A stretch of DNA of 41,741 nucleotides from an uncultured Olsenella sp. (GCA_949291295.1 CASEVE010000016.1:1-41741); one strand, 5' to 3'. Shown: positions 14,816 to 22,487, counted from the stretch's first letter. Translations and numbers: made by a program. The notes: generated by a model not told the origin, from the sequence alone.

Positions 14816-16138
14816 TTGGACCGTTCCTACCTCTGCATTGACCTCAAGTGCTTCTACGCCTCCGTGGAGTGCGTGGACCGGGGCTACGACCCCTTCGAGC
14901 GCAGGCTCGTCGTGGCCGATCCAACGCGCGGACGCACCACCATCTGCCTGGCCATCTCACCGGCCATGAAGGCGCTCGGCGTACGCAACCGCTGCCGCGT
15001 CTTTGAGATTCCCGAAGGCATTGACTACGAGATGGCCCGTCCGCGCATGAGGCGCTACATGGAGGTCTCCGCGGACATCTACAGCATCTACCTGAGATAC
15101 TTCTCGCCAGAGGACATCCATGTCTACTCCGTGGACGAGTGCTTCATTGACGTGACGCCCTACCTGACGCTCTATGGAATGGGTCCGCGGGAGCTGGCGG
15201 CGCGCCTCATCGCGCTCGTGCGCAGCGAGACGGGTATCTGCGCCACGGCCGGAGTGGGAACCAACCTCTTTCTTGCCAAGGTGGCGCTTGACGTCACCGC
15301 CAAGCACGCGTCGGACAACATCGGCGAGCTCACGGAGGAGACGTTCAAGTGTCGAATCTGGCCACATCGGCCCATAACGGACATCTGGGGCATCGGCCCG
15401 GGTATAGCGCGAAGGCTCGAGCTTCTGGGGGCACGCACGCTCGGGGAGGTTGCACTGCTGCCCGAGAGCGTTCTCTACGATGAGTTTGGCATCAACGCCG
15501 AGCTGCTCATCGATCACGCCTGGGGGCGCGAGCCCTGCACCATGGAGGAGATTCACGCGTACCAGCCCCGTGCCCACTCAATCGCAAGTGGCCAGGTGCT
15601 TCCCTGCGACTACAGCTTTGACGAGGCGCGCGTGGTGCTTCGCGAGATGGTCGACGGCTCGGTGCTCGAGCTTGTGGAGAAGGGCCTCGCCTGTGGGCAC
15701 GTTTCGCTCTATGTGGGGTATGCGCACGAGCGTCAGCGCTGGGACGCGCAGCCCGCACGCACCTTTGTCGGCGAGCACGGAACGCGCGTGCTCGGTCGCG
15801 AGGCGCCACATGCCGCAATCTCTCACAAGCTGGACGTGACCAGCAACTCACGCGCCCTTCTCACCCAACGCTTCCTGGAGCTCTACGACGGGGCGGTCGA
15901 CCCCAGCCGGGCAATCAGGCGCATCAACATAGGTTTGGGGGCGCTCGTGCCCGAGGAGTTTGCCAGTCTCACGCTCTTCTCGGACGTCAGGGCGGAGGCG
16001 GCGGAGCACCGGCTTGCCGAGGCCACGATTGAGGTCAAACGTCGCTTTGGAAAAAACGCCCTGCTCAGGGGCACCAGCTTGCGCCCCAAAGCAACGGCAC
16101 GAGAGCGAAACGAGCAGGTTGGAGGACACCATGAGTAA
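14816..16138 (+). CDS. Y-family DNA polymerase (UmuC/UvrX-like)
   Basis: A 440-residue translesion polymerase. Catalytic acidic residues are in CIDLKCFYASVE (about residue 8) and YSVDECFIDVT (about 108). The helix-hairpin-helix region reads ITDIWGIGPGIARRLELLGARTLGEVA (about 190-220), and a little-finger domain follows. The TTG at 14816 is chosen because a perfect AAGGAGG lies 8 nt upstream; a GTG at 14795 is possible. The C-terminal part is of the UvrX/UmuC kind found on Gram-positive chromosomes, plasmids and phages. It overlaps by 8 bp a YolD-like gene, the usual partner of UvrX-type polymerases. Confidence 0.92.
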   Translation: MDRSYLCIDLKCFYASVECVDRGYDPFERRLVVADPTRGRTTICLAISPAMKALGVRNRCRVFEIPEGIDYEMARPRMRRYMEVSADIYSIYLRYFSPEDIHVYSVDECFIDVTPYLTLYGMGPRELAARLIALVRSETGICATAGVGTNLFLAKVALDVTAKHASDNIGELTEETFKCRIWPHRPITDIWGIGPGIARRLELLGARTLGEVALLPESVLYDEFGINAELLIDHAWGREPCTMEEIHAYQPRAHSIASGQVLPCDYSFDEARVVLREMVDGSVLELVEKGLACGHVSLYVGYAHERQRWDAQPARTFVGEHGTRVLGREAPHAAISHKLDVTSNSRALLTQRFLELYDGAVDPSRAIRRINIGLGALVPEEFASLTLFSDVRAEAAEHRLAEATIEVKRRFGKNALLRGTSLRPKATARERNEQVGGHHE

Positions 16139-16427
16139 CGAGGGAGAGCCGCGCCGCCACGTGGACCGCGCGGCCCAGTTTGTTCCGTTTGCCGCCCTGA
16201 CCGGCTACTACAACCTCATCCGCGAGCGCGCCAGCCTGGCACTGACGTCAGAGCCAGATGTCATGATGACAACCCGCCCTGACGCCAGCGCCATGACTGG
16301 CGCCAATGCCATGGCTAGCCCTGGCGGTAGTGCGCGAAGAAGTCCGCAAGCTCGCCCATGGCCTCACGAAGAACGCCCATGCGAGGGAGGTACACAATGC
16401 GGAAGTGATCGGGCTCCGGCCAGTTGA
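16131..16427 (+). CDS. YolD-like small protein, C-terminus probably replaced
   Basis: A 98-residue reading frame starting MSNEGEPRRHVDRAAQFVPF, then AALTGYYNLIRERA. RAAQFVPFAALTGY is the recognisable core of YolD-like proteins encoded after Y-family polymerases. From about residue 42 the frame runs into a copy of the 34-nt repeat (TCATGATGACAACCCGCCCT) and then overlaps, antisense, the last 110 bp of the aminotransferase gene, so the C-terminus is not native-looking. It overlaps the polymerase stop by 8 bp and GGAGG lies 6 nt upstream, so translation is likely. Either a shortened functional gene or a 3'-truncated remnant. Confidence 0.6.
   Translation: MSNEGEPRRHVDRAAQFVPFAALTGYYNLIRERASLALTSEPDVMMTTRPDASAMTGANAMASPGGSARRSPQARPWPHEERPCEGGTQCGSDRAPAS
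16258..16302. repeat. Degenerate TGACAGGGTA-family arm (copy 6) with a small hairpin
   Basis: GATGTCATGATGACAACCCG resembles the start of the 34-nt arm but decays after CCCTGAC. CGCCAG (16283-16288) then pairs with CTGGCG (16297-16302). It lies inside the 3' part of the YolD-like frame, just before the convergent aminotransferase stop. Confidence 0.5.
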
Positions 16428-17826
16428 AGCCGCCGCCGCGCGTGATGAGGATGTGCTTCTCGTGCAGCAGGTCGAGAGCAAACTGCTCGTCATCGGTGAT
16501 GTTGAACTTCTTCACGTCAATCTTGGGGAAGATGTAGAACGCCGCCTTGGGCTTTACCGCGGTGATGCCGTCGATGGCGTTGAGCGCCTCGTAGACGTAG
16601 TTGCGCTGCTCGTAGACGCGTCCGCCCGGCTCCACGTAGCGCTCCACGCTCTGGTAGCCGCCGAGCGCCGTCTGGACGATGGACTGCGCCGGCACGTTGG
16701 AGCACAGGCGCATGTTGGAGAGCATGTTGATGCCGTAGACAAAGTCGCGCATGCAGCGCTTGTTGCCGGAGAGAATCATCCAGCCAATACGATAACCCGC
16801 AACCATGTGGGACTTTGAGAGACCGGAGAAGGTCACGCACGGAAGATCGGGGGCAAGAGAGGCAATGGAGACGTGCTCAAAGCCATCCATGCACAGGCGG
16901 TCATAGATCTCGTCCGAGAAGATCATGAGCTGGTGGCGACGCGCAATCTCCACGATCTGCTCGAGGACCTCGCGCGGATAGACGGCACCCGTGGGGTTGT
17001 TGGGGTTGATGATGACGATGGCCTTGGTATTGCTCGTGATCTTGGACTCCATGTCCGCAAGATCGGGGTTCCACTCAGACTGCTCGTCACAGATGTAGTG
17101 AACGGGCGTGCCGCCGGCAAGGGTGGCGCAGGCGGTCCAGAGCGGATAGTCGGGGCTCGGGATGAGAATCTCGTCACCAGTGTCGAGCAGCGCGTTCATG
17201 CACAGCTGGATAAGCTCGGAGACGCCGTTGCCCGTGTAGATACCGTCCATGCTCACGTTGGGCAGATGCTTGAGCTGGGCGTACTGCATGATGGCCTTAC
17301 GCGCCGAGAAGAGGCCGCGGGAGTCCGAGTAGCCCTCGCACTCGGGCAGCTGCTGGCGCATGTCGTGAATGACCTCGTCGGGTGTACGGAAGCCAAAGGG
17401 CGCAGGATTGCCGATGTTGAGCTTGAGGATGCGCAGGCCCTCGTCCTCCATGCGAGCAGCCTCGTCGGCCACGGGACCGCGGACGTCATAGAGCACGTTG
17501 TCGAGCTTGGAAGACTTCTTGAACTCTCGCATGATGGAACTCCCCTTTTTGGCGGTGGTGGAACGGACGGTCTGGTGCGCGGTCTCAGGCCGCACGGCAG
17601 CTCGCCGCTCGCCCGACCTCAACCACTCCGGGTCCACGCCCAGCATCGAGGCGAGAAGCGCCGTCACATCCCGGCGCGGCGTGACTTTGCCGCTCACGTA
17701 TTGGCTAACCTGGCTCTTTCCGAGCTTCTCGCCGCGCGCGGCAGCCATGTGGACAAGGTCGGCCTGCTTGAGGCCGCGCTTGGCCATGGCTTGGCGAAGC
17801 CGCTCGGCAAAGGTCTCCTGCGCCAT
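16315..17826 (-). CDS. XRE-type HTH domain fused to alanine-type aminotransferase (AlaA/AlaT-like)
   Basis: A 503-residue fusion. Residues 1-75 are an XRE DNA-binding domain (FAERLRQAMAKRGLKQADLV, then LGKSQVSQYVSGKVTPRRDV). A linker of about 25 residues leads to a full class I aminotransferase from Met99: NIGNPAPFGFRTPDEV, IINPNNPTGAVYPREVL, FSDEIYDRLC, and the PLP lysine in SGLSKSHMVAGYRIGW. The enzyme part resembles AlaA/AlaT, which make alanine from pyruvate and glutamate. In B. subtilis the regulator AlaR and AlaT are separate neighbours; here they are one chain. Met99 (17532) has its own strong Shine-Dalgarno GGGGAG, so a free 405-residue enzyme may also be made. Repeated TTGAACTT sites lie in its promoter region. 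Confidence 0.92.
   Translation of the reverse strand: MAQETFAERLRQAMAKRGLKQADLVHMAAARGEKLGKSQVSQYVSGKVTPRRDVTALLASMLGVDPEWLRSGERRAAVRPETAHQTVRSTTAKKGSSIMREFKKSSKLDNVLYDVRGPVADEAARMEDEGLRILKLNIGNPAPFGFRTPDEVIHDMRQQLPECEGYSDSRGLFSARKAIMQYAQLKHLPNVSMDGIYTGNGVSELIQLCMNALLDTGDEILIPSPDYPLWTACATLAGGTPVHYICDEQSEWNPDLADMESKITSNTKAIVIINPNNPTGAVYPREVLEQIVEIARRHQLMIFSDEIYDRLCMDGFEHVSIASLAPDLPCVTFSGLSKSHMVAGYRIGWMILSGNKRCMRDFVYGINMLSNMRLCSNVPAQSIVQTALGGYQSVERYVEPGGRVYEQRNYVYEALNAIDGITAVKPKAAFYIFPKIDVKKFNITDDEQFALDLLHEKHILITRGGGFNWPEPDHFRIVYLPRMGVLREAMGELADFFAHYRQG
17530..17545 (-). promoter_or_regulatory. Strong internal ribosome binding site and start in the aminotransferase gene
   Basis: On the minus strand AAGGGGAGTTCCATCATGCG places GGGGAG 7 nt before an in-frame ATG at 17532 (Met99), exactly where the aminotransferase domain begins. 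The site predicts a second product lacking the DNA-binding domain. Confidence 0.6.
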
Positions 17827-17840
17827 CTCGCCTCCCCGGG

Positions 17841-17922
17841 TTCAATGTTTGGGCTTAAATTGAACTTCTCGGTCAAAAGTTCAATATGGCAACTTTACCA
17901 CAGGTCAAAATTGAACTTCTCG
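17841..17922. promoter_or_regulatory. Cluster of TTGAACTT operators between the XRE-aminotransferase gene and nth
   Basis: ATTGAACTT (17859-17867) and AAGTTCAAT (17877-17885) form a 9-bp inverted repeat. AATTGAACTTCTCG occurs at 17858-17871 and again at 17909-17922. TTCAAT at 17841 pairs with ATTGAA at 17859. The cluster is in a divergent promoter region next to an XRE-domain gene, so autoregulation is likely. Confidence 0.65.
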
Positions 17923-17987
17923 AGAAAAATGATTGTTCACGACTCGCGGTATCATCGTTGTCGAGTCCGCACAACCAAGGAGCGCCC

Positions 17988-18650
17988 ATGCCACGCGAGA
18001 CCAAGCAAGCAAAGATTGACCGCGCCGTTGAGGTATGTCGGCGCCTGGACGAGAAGTACGGCCCCGTCGAGTGCTTCCTCGATCACGAGAACCCCTTCCG
18101 CCTGACCATCGCCGTCCTTCTCTCCGCGCAGACCACGGACGCCCAGGTCAACAAGGTGACGCCTGCGCTCTTTGAGCGCTTTCCCACCCCGGAGGCCATG
18201 GCCGCCGCCTCACCCGAGGAAGTTGCCGAGTACATCCACAGCCTGGGCTTCTACAAGTCCAAGGCGCGTCACTGCGTGGAGTGCGCGCAGATGATCGTCT
18301 CGGAATATGGAGGCGAGGTGCCGCACACGATGGAAGCGCTCACGCGCCTTCCCGGCGTGGGACGAAAGACGGCCAACATCGTGATGAACGTGGGCTTTGG
18401 CATCGTGGAGGGCATCGCGGTGGACACGCATGTCAACCGCATCGCGCACCGCCTGGCGCTCTCGCCCAAGACGCACGCGAAGGAGCCGCTCAAGACCGAG
18501 CAGGACCTGCTGCGCCTGCTCCCGCGCGAGCTCTGGGGACCGGTCAACCACCAATGGATAAGGCACGGCCGCGACACCTGCGCGGCGCGCGGCCCAAAGT
18601 GCGAAAAATGCGCGCTCGAAGACATCTGTCCCAGCGCACACCGCTGCTAG
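17988..18650 (+). CDS. nth: Endonuclease III (DNA glycosylase/AP lyase)
   Basis: A 220-residue base-excision repair enzyme acting on oxidised pyrimidines. It has the N-terminal LLSAQTTDAQVNKVTPALF string, the helix-hairpin-helix LPGVGRKTANIV with its catalytic lysine (about residue 124), and the catalytic Asp in VDTHVNRIAHRL (about 142). The 4Fe-4S cluster pattern Cys-x6-Cys-x2-Cys-x5-Cys is in CAARGPKCEKCALEDIC at the C-terminus. AAGGAG lies 6 nt before the ATG at 17988. Length and motifs are standard. Confidence 0.96.
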   Translation: MPRETKQAKIDRAVEVCRRLDEKYGPVECFLDHENPFRLTIAVLLSAQTTDAQVNKVTPALFERFPTPEAMAAASPEEVAEYIHSLGFYKSKARHCVECAQMIVSEYGGEVPHTMEALTRLPGVGRKTANIVMNVGFGIVEGIAVDTHVNRIAHRLALSPKTHAKEPLKTEQDLLRLLPRELWGPVNHQWIRHGRDTCAARGPKCEKCALEDICPSAHRC

Positions 18651-18682
18651 CACCTGATGATGGCAGGAGTTGACAAAGGTGA

Positions 18683-18757
18683 GATGACAAAGGTGACAGG
18701 GTAAATTGTCATCATGTGTGCTTCATGATGACAATTTACCCTGTCACCCTTGTCATC
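18683..18757. repeat. 34-bp inverted repeat of the TGACAGGGTA family (copy 7)
   Basis: The arms at 18683-18716 and 18724-18757 pair with one mismatch around a 7-nt loop. Extra partial units (TGACAAAGGTGAGA before, CCCTGTCGCCCTTGTCAGG after) extend the block to 18671-18778. It lies between the convergent nth and deformylase-like genes and can serve as a terminator for both. Confidence 0.88.
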
Positions 18758-18777
18758 ACCCTGTCGCCCTTGTCAGG

Positions 18778-19197
18778 TTAGACGAGGCGACCCTTGCAGT
18801 GATCGATCATGTGCTGGATCATCTGCGCCGTCCAGCCGATGTAGTCGCGCTTGCGATGCTTGAGCTCACCATCGACGAGCTCGTCAAAGGTAATCTTAAT
18901 CTTGGCGTAGCGCGTCACGCGAACGGGCTCCTCGTGGGAAAGGCAGCTCTCCTCGAGCTTAGCCGCGCCAAAACCGCCAATGAACTTGGGGTTATACATC
19001 ACGCGAGCGTTACCGTCATCATCCTGGTAGGCAATGATGGCCTTAGTTACGCCAATCTGATTGGCGGCAAGGCAAACGGCATCGTCAATGGCAGCGAGAG
19101 TGTCAACGAGGTCCTGCGCGACAGGCGCGTCCTCCGCCGTGGCGGGCTCGCACGGAACGGAGAGGATGGCCTCGTCCTTGACCAGCTCCTTGATCAT
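18778..19197 (-). CDS. Peptide deformylase-like protein with altered active site
   Basis: A 139-residue protein resembling peptide deformylase, the metalloenzyme that removes N-terminal formyl groups. Motif 1 is AVCLAANQIGV (usual GxGLAAxQ), motif 2 is LEESCLS (usual EGCLS, with the metal-binding Cys), and motif 3 is QHMIDHCKG (usual QHExDHxxG). Both metal-binding His residues remain but the catalytic Glu is Met. The ATG at 19197 has GAAGGG upstream; the frame stays open upstream but without a good start. The protein is also short at the N-terminus compared with typical 150-170-residue enzymes. It may be inactive, bind metal or peptide, or use another residue. Confidence 0.8.
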   Translation of the reverse strand: MIKELVKDEAILSVPCEPATAEDAPVAQDLVDTLAAIDDAVCLAANQIGVTKAIIAYQDDDGNARVMYNPKFIGGFGAAKLEESCLSHEEPVRVTRYAKIKITFDELVDGELKHRKRDYIGWTAQMIQHMIDHCKGRLV

Positions 19198-19322
19198 GTG
19201 GTTCCCTTCGGATTGAGTTTGTCGCTCACGATAGTATAGCGGCACGCTCGCAACGGCGCCCGTGCCAAGAGGCGAGCTAAGCTCTATAGCAGCAACCGCC
19301 AAGAAAACCGTTTGGAGGCAAC

Positions 19323-19907
19323 GTGTTCAACATCGTGCTCGTGGCGCCGGAGATTCCAGCCAACACGGGAAACATCGGGCGCACGTGCGTCGTCACGGGA
19401 TCTTGCCTGCACCTCGTGGGGCCGCTCGGGTTCTCGCTTGACGAGAAGAGCCTGCATCGTGCCGGACTTGGCTACTGGGAGAGCCTGAACGTGACGGCAT
19501 ATGAGAGCTGGGAGGACTTTGTCGAGAAAAACGACCTCGTCGCGGATGATGCGCGTCTGCACCTCCTCACTAAGAAGGCGCGGCGCACTTATGCGGAGGC
19601 CTGCTACCAGGGCGGCGACTTCCTCGTCTTTGGCTGCGAAAGCGTAGGGCTTCCCGAGGAGTTGCTCGCCGCGCACGCAGACCGCTGCGAGCGCATCCCC
19701 ATGCTCCCCGACGCCACTTCACTCGACAACGCGTCAAGCTGGGGCTCTCCGAACGAGAAGACCGACCACTCCGCTCTTCTTGCCCAAGATGTCTGCGGCA
19801 ACTTCGTGAACCCGGAGGACTATCGCATCAGCGCACTCAACCTCTCCAACGCCGCAGCCATCGTACTCTACGAGGCGCTTCGCCAGACCGGGTTTATGGG
19901 GATGTGA
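19323..19907 (+). CDS. trmL: tRNA (cytidine/uridine-34-2'-O)-methyltransferase TrmL
   Basis: A 194-residue SPOUT methyltransferase acting on the wobble base of tRNA-Leu. Family strings are MFNIVLVAPEIPANTGNIGR, the LVGPLGFSLDEKSLHRAGLGYW segment, FGCESVGLPEELL (residues about 102-114), and the C-terminal knot strand ALNLSNAAAIVLYEALRQ. It starts with GTG at 19323 with GGAGG upstream. It is about 40 residues longer than usual because of an insertion between RIPML and ISALNLSN (about residues 125-170). Confidence 0.92.
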   Translation: MFNIVLVAPEIPANTGNIGRTCVVTGSCLHLVGPLGFSLDEKSLHRAGLGYWESLNVTAYESWEDFVEKNDLVADDARLHLLTKKARRTYAEACYQGGDFLVFGCESVGLPEELLAAHADRCERIPMLPDATSLDNASSWGSPNEKTDHSALLAQDVCGNFVNPEDYRISALNLSNAAAIVLYEALRQTGFMGM

Positions 19908-19910
19908 CCT

Positions 19911-20351
19911 ATGATCAAGCTTTGCAGCAAGCCTCAACGCACGCCCGAGCTCATCGACCAGCTCGTCAGTGTATGGGAGCGCTCCGTGCGCGCAACGCAC
20001 GCGTTTCTTTCCGAGGGCGAAATCGCGGAGATAAAGCCCTTTGTCCCGCAGGCGATCACGGGCGCGGAGACGCTGGTCGTAGCCAAAAACAATGACACGC
20101 CCGTGGGTTTCATGGGCGCGCAGGATGGTCGCCTTGAGATGCTCTTCCTTGACCCTGGCGCCCGCGGCCAGGGCCTCGGGCGCCTGCTGCTCACGCATGG
20201 CGTCAAGCACCTGGGCGTAACCGAGCTCACCGTCAACGAGCAGAACCCCCAGGCCGTGGGCTTCTACGAGCACATGGGCTTCACCACATACCGTCGCACG
20301 GAGACGGACGAGGAGGGGCGGCCCTATCCGCTGCTCTACATGCGGGCGTAA
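19911..20351 (+). CDS. GNAT family N-acetyltransferase (YjaB-like)
   Basis: A 146-residue acetyltransferase. The acetyl-CoA loop reads LDPGARGQGLGRLLLTH (about residues 78-95), followed by LTVNEQNPQAVGFYEHMGF, the usual GNAT motif B. The overall pattern, including SVWERSVRATHAFLSEGEI near the start, resembles the E. coli YjaB group. The start is 3 bp after the trmL stop, so it is co-transcribed. The substrate is unknown. Confidence 0.88.
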   Translation: MIKLCSKPQRTPELIDQLVSVWERSVRATHAFLSEGEIAEIKPFVPQAITGAETLVVAKNNDTPVGFMGAQDGRLEMLFLDPGARGQGLGRLLLTHGVKHLGVTELTVNEQNPQAVGFYEHMGFTTYRRTETDEEGRPYPLLYMRA

Positions 20352-20394
20352 GTGGGGCCGGACACCCTCCAGGCTTTTCGGATACTCACCATCC

Positions 20395-20493
20395 TCGAAA
20401 AAGAACGGCCATTGGTTTCCTTAAAACGGCCATTTTGGCGACAAAAGCCCAGTTGGCGAAGTTTCTCCACAAAACCAATGTCCGTTTTTTCGA
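20395..20493. repeat. 99-bp AT-richer element with long imperfect terminal inverted repeats (element B)
   Basis: The left end TCGAAAAAGAACGGCCATTG (20395-20414, then GTTT) pairs with the right end AACCAATGTCCGTTTTTTCGA (20473-20493), with a 2-nt bulge and a few mismatches. AACGGCCATT is repeated directly inside, at about 20429. It is non-coding and lies 44 bp after the GNAT stop. Confidence 0.6.
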
Positions 20494-20537
20494 GAGGGTT
20501 GGGAACACCCCAAAACTGCGATGACAAGCCCACGCAA

Positions 20538-20569
20538 AAAGGGCGGCGACCGCCCGGTCGCCGCCCTTT
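20538..20569. terminator. Bidirectional intrinsic terminator
   Basis: GGGCGGCGACC (20541-20551) and GGTCGCCGCCC (20556-20566) pair perfectly around GCCC, flanked by AAAAA on the left and TTT on the right. It lies between the convergent GNAT and PTS genes. Confidence 0.85.
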
Positions 20570-20593
20570 ACGCATCTATTTAGCGCTCAACGC

Positions 20594-21121
20594 CTAGAAC
20601 GTCACCTTGAGGATGGGGTCGCCAGCCTCAACCTTCTCGCTGAAACCGGCGGTGAGCTCAACGTCGGCCAGGTCGGCGGAGTTGGAGATGGCAAGAACCA
20701 CGCAATCCTGGTAACCGGCCTCGGTGATGACCTTGCGGTCCATCTTGATGATCGGCTGACCGGCAACAACGCGGTCTCCCTCGGAGACAAAGTTGGTGAA
20801 GCCCTTGCCCTTGAGGTTGACGGTGTTGACGCCCACGTGAATAAGAACCTCGGCGCCACCGTCGGACTTGATGGTCACGGCGTGACCCATGGCAGTGCCG
20901 ACCCAGCCGCTCGCGGGAGCGTAGACGTAACCGCTGTCGGGCCAGAGCGCGCAGCCCTTGCCCAGAATCTCGGTGCTGAAAACCTTATCGGGAACGTCGG
21001 TCATACGAATGACGCGACCAGAGACGGGTGCGTAGCCAATGCCGGGCTGAGCGTCGATCGCAAGCGCCTCGGGCACCTCGACGGACTCTTCTTTCTTGCC
21101 AAACTTGTCGAAAATGGCCAT
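20594..21121 (-). CDS. PTS glucose-type EIIA component
   Basis: A 175-residue EIIA(Glc)-type phosphotransfer protein. It has PVSGRVIRMTDVPDKVFS, the LGKGCALWPDSGYVYAPASGWV region, and the phosphorylated histidine in EVLIHVGVNTVNLKGKGF (about residue 100), ending with GDPILKV. It accepts phosphate from HPr and passes it to a sugar EIIBC, which is not encoded nearby, so it is an orphan subunit that may serve several permeases. The ATG at 21121 begins MAIFDKFGKK with AGGAG upstream. Confidence 0.93.
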   Translation of the reverse strand: MAIFDKFGKKEESVEVPEALAIDAQPGIGYAPVSGRVIRMTDVPDKVFSTEILGKGCALWPDSGYVYAPASGWVGTAMGHAVTIKSDGGAEVLIHVGVNTVNLKGKGFTNFVSEGDRVVAGQPIIKMDRKVITEAGYQDCVVLAISNSADLADVELTAGFSEKVEAGDPILKVTF

Positions 21122-21242
21122 AGGGGAAGGCTCCTCTCGTTCATGTTGCCTGACCATTTGCTGGACGGGCTGATTGTATCCTGAAATCGTTCTCACTTCG
21201 GTATGATAAGATAAAACTACACACGACCCTCGGAGGTTCTCC

Positions 21243-21500
21243 ATGGACATCCTGTCCATCGTACTTGGCGTGCTCTCGCTCGCCACGGCGTTCACGCCCC
21301 TCATCTGGCTGCAGGTTGTGGGCGGCTTTGTTGGCATCGCGGGCATCGTTTTGGCGCGCAAGGCAAAGAAGGCCGACTATCGCAAGGACCGCACCGCCGC
21401 AATCGGCATGCTCTGCTCAATTACGGGAACGCTCCTCTGCTTTCTTGCCCCCGTTCTTTCGCTGATTAGCAATATCGCGCTCTTCTTCATGACGCAGTAG
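21243..21500 (+). CDS. Small membrane protein of unknown function
   Basis: An 85-residue protein that starts MDILSIVLGVLSLATAF after GGAGG. It has two or three membrane segments (about 3-22, 24-39 and 55-82) separated by a basic loop ARKAKKADYRKDRTA. The arrangement resembles DUF4190-like proteins, but no family is claimed. It is divergent from the PTS gene; TATGAT at 21202 could be its -10 box. Confidence 0.72.
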   Translation: MDILSIVLGVLSLATAFTPLIWLQVVGGFVGIAGIVLARKAKKADYRKDRTAAIGMLCSITGTLLCFLAPVLSLISNIALFFMTQ

Positions 21501-21569
21501 GTGTGACGGTCTTTCCCGCCGCTCTTTGCACCGGCAAGCACCACACCGCCAGCCACCTCGGGGAGTGCC

Positions 21570-22409
21570 ATGTCTCGCAAGCTTGCAAAAATCGCGGCCA
21601 TCATCCTTGGCAACCTGCTCGTAGCCCTTGCCGTCACCGCTTTCATCGTGCCGCACGGACTCGTGCTCGGCGGCTCCACGGGCATTGCGCTTGTGGTCAC
21701 CCACCTCGTTTCGCTGCAGCTTTCGCTCGTGGTGCTCATTGCCAACGTGGTGCTCTTCGTGCTTGGCGCCGCGTGCCTTGGACGCACGTTTGCCGCCTCG
21801 ACCATAATGAGCACCTTTGCCTACCCGCTTGCCATGGCGATCCTGGAGACGCTCCCCTTAGGCGGGTTCGTCGAGGACCCCATGCTCGCCGCCCTCTGCG
21901 GCGGTGCGCTCATGGGCGCGGGCGCCGGCCTCATCCTGCGCGCCGGCGGCTCCTCGGGCGGCACCGACATCATTGCCCTCATCGCCCAAAAGTACCTGCA
22001 CGCCAATGTCTCCGCGCTGCTCTGGGCAATCGACGCGTGCGTCATCGCCTGCCAGCTCCCCTTCTCCGACTCCGAGCAGACGCTTCTGGGCATCCTCGCC
22101 CTCACCCTGCTCACCTTCGTCATGAACCGCGTCATGGTCATGGGACGCTCTCAGGTGCAGCTGCTCATCTTCTCAGCCAAGCACCAGACGATTCGCGAGA
22201 AAATCCTGAGCGAGCAGGACGCCGGAGTCACCATGATTCCCATCGAGCAGGGCTACACGCGCCAGGAGAGCCAGGCCATCCTAAGCGTTGTGCCCCGCCG
22301 AAAGCTCTGGGCCATCCGAGAGATGATCACCACCGTTGACCCGGCCGCTTTCTGGGTCATCTCCGAGGTAAGCGAGATGCGCGAGCGAAGCCTCTCACGC
22401 CAGGCGTAA
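21570..22409 (+). CDS. YitT family membrane protein (DUF161/DUF2179)
   Basis: A 279-residue protein with five or six membrane segments, including NLLVALAVTAFIVPHGLVLGGSTG. The next conserved block is LRAGGSSGGTDIIALI (about residues 122-138). The C-terminal soluble DUF2179 domain follows (SAKHQTIREKIL, GVTMIPIEQGYTRQESQAIL, then VISEVSEMRER). This is the classic YitT/YvjA layout. The biochemical role is unknown in general. The ATG is at 21570, with GGGGAG upstream. Confidence 0.92.
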   Translation: MSRKLAKIAAIILGNLLVALAVTAFIVPHGLVLGGSTGIALVVTHLVSLQLSLVVLIANVVLFVLGAACLGRTFAASTIMSTFAYPLAMAILETLPLGGFVEDPMLAALCGGALMGAGAGLILRAGGSSGGTDIIALIAQKYLHANVSALLWAIDACVIACQLPFSDSEQTLLGILALTLLTFVMNRVMVMGRSQVQLLIFSAKHQTIREKILSEQDAGVTMIPIEQGYTRQESQAILSVVPRRKLWAIREMITTVDPAAFWVISEVSEMRERSLSRQA

Positions 22410-22461
22410 CACACCCCAACAACCTTACAGAACACAGGGCTCCAGCCAGACGCACAAAGAA

Positions 22462-22487
22462 GGGCCGCCGGGAAAACCCGACGGCCC
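22462..22487. terminator. Intrinsic terminator between yitT-like gene and surface protein
   Basis: GGGCCGCCGGG (22462-22472) pairs with CCCGACGGCCC (22477-22487) with one mismatch around AAAA. It lies between convergent genes. Confidence 0.65.
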
